A stretch of DNA of 62,630 nt from Streptomyces sp. NRRL F-6492 (GTDB lineage: Bacteria > Actinomycetota > Actinomycetes > Streptomycetales > Streptomycetaceae): the NCBI RefSeq assembly GCF_001280125.1, contig NZ_LGEG01000221.1:1-62630 (forward strand). Reading direction: 5' to 3'. Position 1 is the stretch's first letter. Each line of letters starts with the position of its first letter. A model generated the notes under the pieces. It searched no databases, was not told where the DNA came from, and was given only the letters and a program-made list of their open reading frames with translations. A program made the position numbers and the translations under genes. Positions 56,026 through 62,630 of this stretch are shown in pieces.

Positions 56026-56466
56026 CTAGCGAGCGCCGTCGCCGGCGGCCGGGGCGTCGTCGGCGTCCGGGTCGAGGACCGGGCGGAAGCACGCCGTCAC
56101 CGTCTTGCCGTGCCGCTGGCAGCGCATGCTCCACTCGTCGGCGAGGGCCCGCACGATGTTCACGCCCCGCCCCGAGACCGCGCCCTCGCTCGCCTGGCGG
56201 GGACGGGGCAGCGCCGGGTCGTCGTCGTGGACGCTGATGTGGAGGCAGTCGCCGTCCCAGGTGAGCACGAGCTGTGCGTCGCTGTGCGCGTGGACGTGGG
56301 CGTTGGTGAGCAGCTCGGAGACGGCCAGGACCACGGAGTCCACCGTCTCGGGCTCCCGCTCGGTCCACGGCAGGGAGGCGAGGTGCCTCCGCGTCCACTG
56401 CCGTCCGGCCCGTACGCCCCCGGACACGGGAAACGAGTGCGCCCACCCCATCGCCTTGACCGTCAC
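56026..56466 (-). CDS. ATP-binding regulator, HATPase (RsbW-like)
   Basis: A 146-aa HATPase_c_2 protein from GTG 56466, with AAGGAG eight bases upstream. The N-box is VLAVSELLTNAHVHAHSDAQ, followed by ISVHDDDPALP and GRGVNIVRALADEWSMR. An orphan anti-sigma or kinase, as at 1951. An upstream start at 56541 lacks a ribosome site. It ends just before the 55934 hairpin. Confidence 0.85.
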   Translation of the reverse strand: MTVKAMGWAHSFPVSGGVRAGRQWTRRHLASLPWTEREPETVDSVVLAVSELLTNAHVHAHSDAQLVLTWDGDCLHISVHDDDPALPRPRQASEGAVSGRGVNIVRALADEWSMRCQRHGKTVTACFRPVLDPDADDAPAAGDGAR

Positions 56467-56671
56467 GCTCTTCACTCCTTCGAGGGCCTTCCACGTCGTC
56501 CGTACGGGACCCGGATACCCGGCAATCGTCCCGGCAGACACGGAGGACCCCCACGGTCTCCACCCGGCCGCCCCGCCCCGCCCCCGTCCCGGCCCCCGGC
56601 GGCCGGTACGGGCCGGTACGGGACCGGGCCGCCGGTACGGGGCCGGGCGGGGCGGCGGGACCGGGCCGGGG

Positions 56672-59053
<2,382 letters not shown>

Positions 59054-59100
59054 TCATCACACCGGAAGCGCCCGCCGGGGGTGGGAACGTCCCCTGCCGT

Positions 59101-59144
59101 TCCCACGACGTCATCCTGACGACGTCATTCCCGCGACGTCATCC
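59101..59144 (-). repeat. 14-bp repeat, three copies, upstream of katG
   Basis: On the minus strand ATGACGTCG occurs three times at 13-14 base spacing, each followed by a GGA-like end. A related ATGACGTGT lies near 59046-59054. The array covers the last codons of the DUF952 gene (MTSRE) and the region before katG. It could be a regulator array or a chance duplication. Confidence 0.6.
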
Positions 59145-59487
59145 CCGTGGCCCGGCCGTCCCCGTCCCAGGTGACCTCCAGGATCCGTTCGACGGCGTCG
59201 CGGTCGAGCGGTCCGCGCACGTGCGGGAAGAGGGTCCCGTCCGGGACGCCCGGCGGCGGGGCGGGAACGGCCGCCTCCCACTCCGTCCCGGCGGACAGCC
59301 GGGCCTCGTCGAGGACGAGCGCCAGCAGGGGCCTGGGGGAGGAGCGGTAGAAGGCGTTGACGACGGCGAGCGCGGTCGCCTCGTCGGGCGCGCAGTGGAC
59401 GAAACCCTCCTCGGCGAGGGACGCGGGCGCATACGGCCGCTCCGGCCGGGCGGACCATTCACCGAGGGGTACGACGTGGTAGATCAT
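59125..59487 (-). CDS. DUF952 family protein
   Basis: A 120-aa protein. IYHVVPLGEWSARPERPYAP and EEGFVHCAPDEATALAVVNA with a closing GTLFPHVRGPLDRDAVERIL fit DUF952, a fold distantly related to ADP-ribose-handling domains. Function unknown. The last codons are formed by the 14-bp repeat, so the C-terminus may have been extended by duplication. It is upstream of katG on the same strand with 263 bases between. Confidence 0.88.
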   Translation of the reverse strand: MIYHVVPLGEWSARPERPYAPASLAEEGFVHCAPDEATALAVVNAFYRSSPRPLLALVLDEARLSAGTEWEAAVPAPPPGVPDGTLFPHVRGPLDRDAVERILEVTWDGDGRATGMTSRE

Positions 59488-59529
59488 GCTCCGGTTATAC
59501 CGCCCGGGGCGGGGAGGGCCGCCCCGGGC

Positions 59530-60471
59530 TCACCACGAGCGCCCCGCCCCGATCAGCCGGTCGCGCACGCGCGTGACGTCGGGGTCCTCGGCCCGGCCGG
59601 GGCGCTGTACGAGGTAGCCGGTGTTGATGGGCGGGTCCTCCGGCTCGTGGAGGAGCACGAGCGCCCCGGAGGCCAGTTCGGGTGCGCAGAGGTAGCGTGG
59701 CAGCACGCCGAAACCCGCCCCGGCGGCCACCGCCGCGAGGACGCCCCGCAGATCGGGGACGGTGACGTCGGCCGGGCGGGACAGCCGCGTGCCGAACACG
59801 TGACGCCAGTAGCGGCGGGCGATGGGCAGGTCCTCGGCATAGGCGACGAGGGGCACCGTCCGCAGGGCCGCCGGACCCTCCGCGGCCAGCCGCGCCTTCG
59901 TCCGCCCGGCCCGCGCGGGCGCGGCGACCAGGACGAACTCCTCGTCCATCAGGGGTACGGAGACCAGGGACCGCCCGCGCGGCCGGAAGGTGGCGATCAC
60001 CAGGTCGTGCCGGCCCGCCCGCAGCTCGTCGAGGAGCGGCTCGGTCAGGCCCGGCGTGATCCGCAGCCGTACGCCGTCGTCCACCAGCGGGGCCAGGGCG
60101 GGCAGGACGCGGGCGCAGAGCAGCTCGGCGGGGCCCGCCAGATGGACGGGCGCGGCCCGCTCGTGGGGCGCCGTCCCGTGCCCGGTCGCGGCGACGAGCG
60201 CGTCGAGCGGGGCCGCGACCCGGGCCGCGAGGTCGTCGGCCACGGCGGTCGGGGCGACGCCGCGCGGCAGCCGTTCGAAGAGCTCGCGGCCCGTGTGCCG
60301 CTCCAGGGCGCGGATCCGGTCGGTCACCGTGGGCTGCGAGAGGCCCAGGAGTCCGGCGGCGGCGGTGAACGAGCCGGAGCGGTAGACCGCCAGGAACGTG
60401 CGCAGCAGGTTCAGGTCCGGCGTGCCCGGCCGTACCGCACCGGCGCCGCCATCGGAATCCCCGTGCCTCAT
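59530..60471 (-). CDS. LysR-type transcriptional regulator
   Basis: A 313-aa regulator. The helix-turn-helix is within 19-78 (LLRTFLAVYRSGSFTAAAGL then LGLSQPTVTDRIRALERHTG) and the periplasmic-binding-like effector domain fills the rest. It starts 37 bases after the DJ-1/PfpI gene on the same strand, so it may be co-transcribed and control it. Its effector is unknown. Confidence 0.92.
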   Translation of the reverse strand: MRHGDSDGGAGAVRPGTPDLNLLRTFLAVYRSGSFTAAAGLLGLSQPTVTDRIRALERHTGRELFERLPRGVAPTAVADDLAARVAAPLDALVAATGHGTAPHERAAPVHLAGPAELLCARVLPALAPLVDDGVRLRITPGLTEPLLDELRAGRHDLVIATFRPRGRSLVSVPLMDEEFVLVAAPARAGRTKARLAAEGPAALRTVPLVAYAEDLPIARRYWRHVFGTRLSRPADVTVPDLRGVLAAVAAGAGFGVLPRYLCAPELASGALVLLHEPEDPPINTGYLVQRPGRAEDPDVTRVRDRLIGAGRSW

Positions 60472-60507
60472 GCGGCAAGGCTATCCGCGCCCCCGTGGAG
60501 GGTGCGG

Positions 60508-61203
60508 TCAGGCGAGGCGCGCGACGACCTCGGCCGCGAGCGGGGCGGAGGAGGCGGGGTTCTGGCCGGTGAGCAGGTTCCGGTCCACGACGACCTTCGG
60601 TGCCCACGGCTCGCCCGTCAGGACGTTCACGCCGGCCTCGGTCAGCCGGGTCTCCAGGAGCCACTTCGCCTTGTCGGCGAGCCCGCCCTGTGCCTCCTCG
60701 GCGTTGGTGAAGGCGGCGGCCTCGTACCCGGCGAAGGCGTTCGTGCCGTCGGGGCGGGTGGCGGCGAGGAGCGCGGCGGGCCCGTGGCAGACGACGGCGA
60801 CGGGCTTGCCGGAGTCGAGGGCCTCGACGAGCAGCCGGCCGGAGACGGCGTCGACGGCGAGGTCCTCCATGGGGCCGTGGCCGCCGGGGTAGAAGACGGC
60901 GTCGTACGCGTCGAGGTCCACGTCGTCCAGGCCGATCGGGTGCTTGATCCCGTCGATCGAGGCGAGCGCGGCGGCGGTCTTCTCGGCGCCCTCCTGTCCG
61001 CCGTTGTACTCGGGCGCCAGGCTGCCCCCGTCGACGGTGGGAACGACGCCGCCGGGGGTGGCGACGACGACCTCGTGACCGGCCTCCTTGAACGCCTCGT
61101 AGGGGGCGACGACCTCCTCCGCCCAGAAGCCGGTGGGGTGCTTGGTGCCGTCGGCGAGGGTCCAGTGGTCGGCGCCGGTCATCACGAAGAGGATCTTGGA
61201 CAC
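60508..61203 (-). CDS. DJ-1/PfpI family protein, second copy
   Basis: A 231-aa protein from GTG 61203. Cys139 in [33 protein letters not shown] and VVVDRNLLTGQNPASS are very similar to the protein at 26071-26787. Members remove methylglyoxal or repair glycation. GGAG precedes the start at seven bases. It leads a two-gene unit with LysR. Confidence 0.92.
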   Translation of the reverse strand: MSKILFVMTGADHWTLADGTKHPTGFWAEEVVAPYEAFKEAGHEVVVATPGGVVPTVDGGSLAPEYNGGQEGAEKTAAALASIDGIKHPIGLDDVDLDAYDAVFYPGGHGPMEDLAVDAVSGRLLVEALDSGKPVAVVCHGPAALLAATRPDGTNAFAGYEAAAFTNAEEAQGGLADKAKWLLETRLTEAGVNVLTGEPWAPKVVVDRNLLTGQNPASSAPLAAEVVARLA

Positions 61204-61455
61204 GGGAGTCTCCGTAGGAGTGAGGGGTGGGGAGTAAGGGGAAGCGGGGACGTCTCCGACCGTAGACCGGCGCCCGAAGGGCCACCAATGGGGAAACCCA
61301 TGGGTGCCATAGGAACTCCGATGGCACGCCGGGAACGAAGCCCCGGGAACGCGGGCCGTCCCCGCGCGCCGGTGCCCCCCGCCGGTGGGATCCTGGAGGC
61401 ATCGGAAGGGGCCGTGCGCCGTTTTCGCGCGGCCGACGGTGCGAGGAGGCACACC

Positions 61456-61755
61456 ATGACCCGCACTCTGGAGTGGAAGGTCGGTCTGGAGCTGGTCGAG
61501 GACGGCGGTACGACCCGGGCCGAGGCCCGGCTGAGCACCGGGAACTCGACGCTCACGGGCCACGGCTCCGCCCACTGCAACCCGACGGACACGGACGTGC
61601 CGGCGATCGGCGACGAACTCGCCGCGAGCCGGGCGATGAAGGACCTGGCGGGCAAGCTGATGCGGGAGGCCAACCGCGAGATGGAGGCGGCGGGCGCCGG
61701 GACCGTGCCCCGGCACACCGGCCCCGGGTACGGCTGGCCGGAGGCGGTCACCTGA
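61456..61755 (+). CDS. DUF1876 family protein
   Basis: A 99-aa protein with the DUF1876 pattern (LEWKVGLELVEDGGTTRAEA, LTGHGSAHCNPTDTDVPAIG, DELAASRAMKDLAGKLM), a dsRBD-like fold found in actinobacteria. Function unknown. GAGGAGG lies eight bases before the ATG. It is divergent from the DJ-1/PfpI gene. Confidence 0.9.
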   Translation: MTRTLEWKVGLELVEDGGTTRAEARLSTGNSTLTGHGSAHCNPTDTDVPAIGDELAASRAMKDLAGKLMREANREMEAAGAGTVPRHTGPGYGWPEAVT

Positions 61756-61759
61756 CGGA

Positions 61760-61817
61760 CGGGGCCGCCCGGAACGGGGCCGCCCGGGGCGGTGGCTGCC
61801 CGGAACGGGGGCCGCCG
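61760..61817 (+). repeat. Short repeat between convergent genes
   Basis: Variants of GGGGCCGCCCGGAAC occur about three times in tandem after the DUF1876 stop. It may form alternative hairpins and act as a terminator for the convergent DUF1876 and CBS genes. Confidence 0.5.
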
Positions 61818-61857
61818 CAGGACGGAGGCCGCCCCGGAGCGGCGACCGACACCCCCC

Positions 61858-62457
61858 TCAGGCCCCGCCGCCCTCCTCGTGCGTCAGCCTGTCCACGACC
61901 TCCACGACCCCGTCCACCGTCTCGCACAGACGGACCAGGATCGGGCCGATGCCCGGCCGTTCCAGCGTGCCGCTCAGCGTCACCCGGCCCTCGTCGACGT
62001 CGATGTGCACGGCGGCGGGGGAGAGGCGCAGGATCCGGACGACCACGTCCTCGCGGATCTCCTCCTGGATGGAACGGTCCCTGCGCAGGAACAGCTGGAG
62101 CAGGTCGCTCCGGCTCAGCACCCCGATCAGCCGCCCCTCCGCGTCCACGACCGGCAGCCGCTTCACCCGGTGCCGCTCCATCCGCCGGGCCGCCTCGACC
62201 GCCGTCCACGACGGCCGGGCCGTGACGACCGGGCTGGTCATCATGGCCTCCGCCGTGCTCGGCCCGTCCTTCGCCGTGTGCCGCCGCAGCAGGTCCGCCT
62301 CGGAGACGACGCCCACCGGCCGGTTCTCGTCGTCGACCACCGGGACCGCGGTGATGCCGTACTCGTCGAGGAGCCGCGCGATCTCCTTGAACGGCGTCCC
62401 GCGCTGCACCGCGACCGCGGTGGGCGTCATCAGGTCCGCGACACTGCGGTGCCTCAT
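61858..62457 (-). CDS. CBS-domain pair with C-terminal BON domain
   Basis: A 199-aa protein from ATG 62457. Two CBS domains span about 8-65 (EIARLLDEYGITAVPVVDDE) and 78-130 (MERHRVKRLPVVDAEGRLIG). A BON domain at about 135-195 ends it (VHIDVDEGRVTLSGTLERPG). CBS pairs bind adenine nucleotides; BON binds membranes or oligomerises. Such proteins are common in dormancy or stress sets of actinobacteria. Confidence 0.92.
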   Translation of the reverse strand: MRHRSVADLMTPTAVAVQRGTPFKEIARLLDEYGITAVPVVDDENRPVGVVSEADLLRRHTAKDGPSTAEAMMTSPVVTARPSWTAVEAARRMERHRVKRLPVVDAEGRLIGVLSRSDLLQLFLRRDRSIQEEIREDVVVRILRLSPAAVHIDVDEGRVTLSGTLERPGIGPILVRLCETVDGVVEVVDRLTHEEGGGA

Positions 62458-62502
62458 CGTCCGTTCCGTCCCTTCTGCGTTCCGGATTCCATGATCCCGC
62501 AC

Positions 62503-62630
62503 CGGGGGCCTTCTCGGAACGAGGGGGTGGGAGGGACGGACGGCGGCGGGGGCCCGGGGGAACGCCTTTCGGGACGCCCGGCCCCCCCCCGAAGGGCGGT
62601 CCGGCCCCGTGGGACCCCCCCCCCTGGAGC
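62503..62630. other. Right-edge sequence with homopolymer runs
   Basis: No gene is seen. Runs of eight and ten or more C residues near 62582 and 62616 suggest a low-quality contig end. This also warns that single-base errors in G/C runs may exist elsewhere in the assembly. Confidence 0.6.

Overview
The window is very GC-rich, uses many GTG starts and has tightly packed operons joined by 4-base ATGA/GTGA overlaps. It also carries families typical of Streptomyces and relatives (SigK/RskA, LAL-type LuxR, Rsb-like partner switching, Pls/PosA-like synthetases). It therefore looks like a Streptomyces chromosome segment. I see no rRNA, tRNA, CRISPR, transposase or integrase.

Layout. (1) 1-4.1 kb: the end of a DUF4394 protein, a SigK-like sigma factor with its RskA anti-sigma, an orphan HATPase, and a lone glutamate synthase small subunit (gltD). 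(2) 4.4-12.6 kb: a five-gene operon read as a biosynthetic cluster. SbnA and SbnB make L-2,3-diaminopropionate (Dap), an NRPS protein activates and loads it, an Fe(II)/2-oxoglutarate oxygenase may hydroxylate it, and a carrier plus six-helix Pls/PosA-like membrane protein probably polymerises or condenses it. (3) 12.6-18.1 kb: a five-gene lipid-modification operon (flavin amine oxidase-like, DUF1365, two CFA-type methyltransferases, DUF1295). (4) 18.4-36.6 kb: a catabolic and redox region around a TetR regulator (aldehyde dehydrogenases, acetoacetate decarboxylase family, old-yellow-enzyme, acyl-CoA ligase, alpha/beta hydrolase, quinone reductase, PucR). A palindrome, GATGT-N11-ACATC, recurs at three promoters here. 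The region is full of gene debris; three of the fragments are remnants of genes that survive intact a few kb away. (5) 36.6-42.2 kb: a large LAL regulator and a secreted subtilase. (6) 42.3-52.0 kb: a ten-gene partner-switching block of RsbR-RsbS-RsbT, HATPase-PP2C, hybrid histidine kinase, REC-PP2C and PAS/GAF-PP2C proteins. It also holds a B12-binding protein with the W-x9-EH signature of cobalamin photoreceptors, and STAS proteins; it contains no sigma factor. (7) 52.3-62.5 kb: SDR, two predicted DNA-damage proteins (Pyr_excise-like and spore-photoproduct-lyase-like), HATPase, katG, DUF952, LysR, a DJ-1/PfpI protein, DUF1876 and a CBS-BON protein. The sequence ends in poly-C runs that look like a contig edge.

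How they fit together. The strongest candidates for an undescribed system are the split Dap-polymer-type synthetase and the B12-photoreceptor-like protein wired into a stressosome-type operon. The CFA/DUF1365 lipid operon and the photolesion-repair pair would make sense as outputs of light or oxidative-stress sensing, but that link is inference. Gene functions are assigned from remembered family motifs, not from searches.
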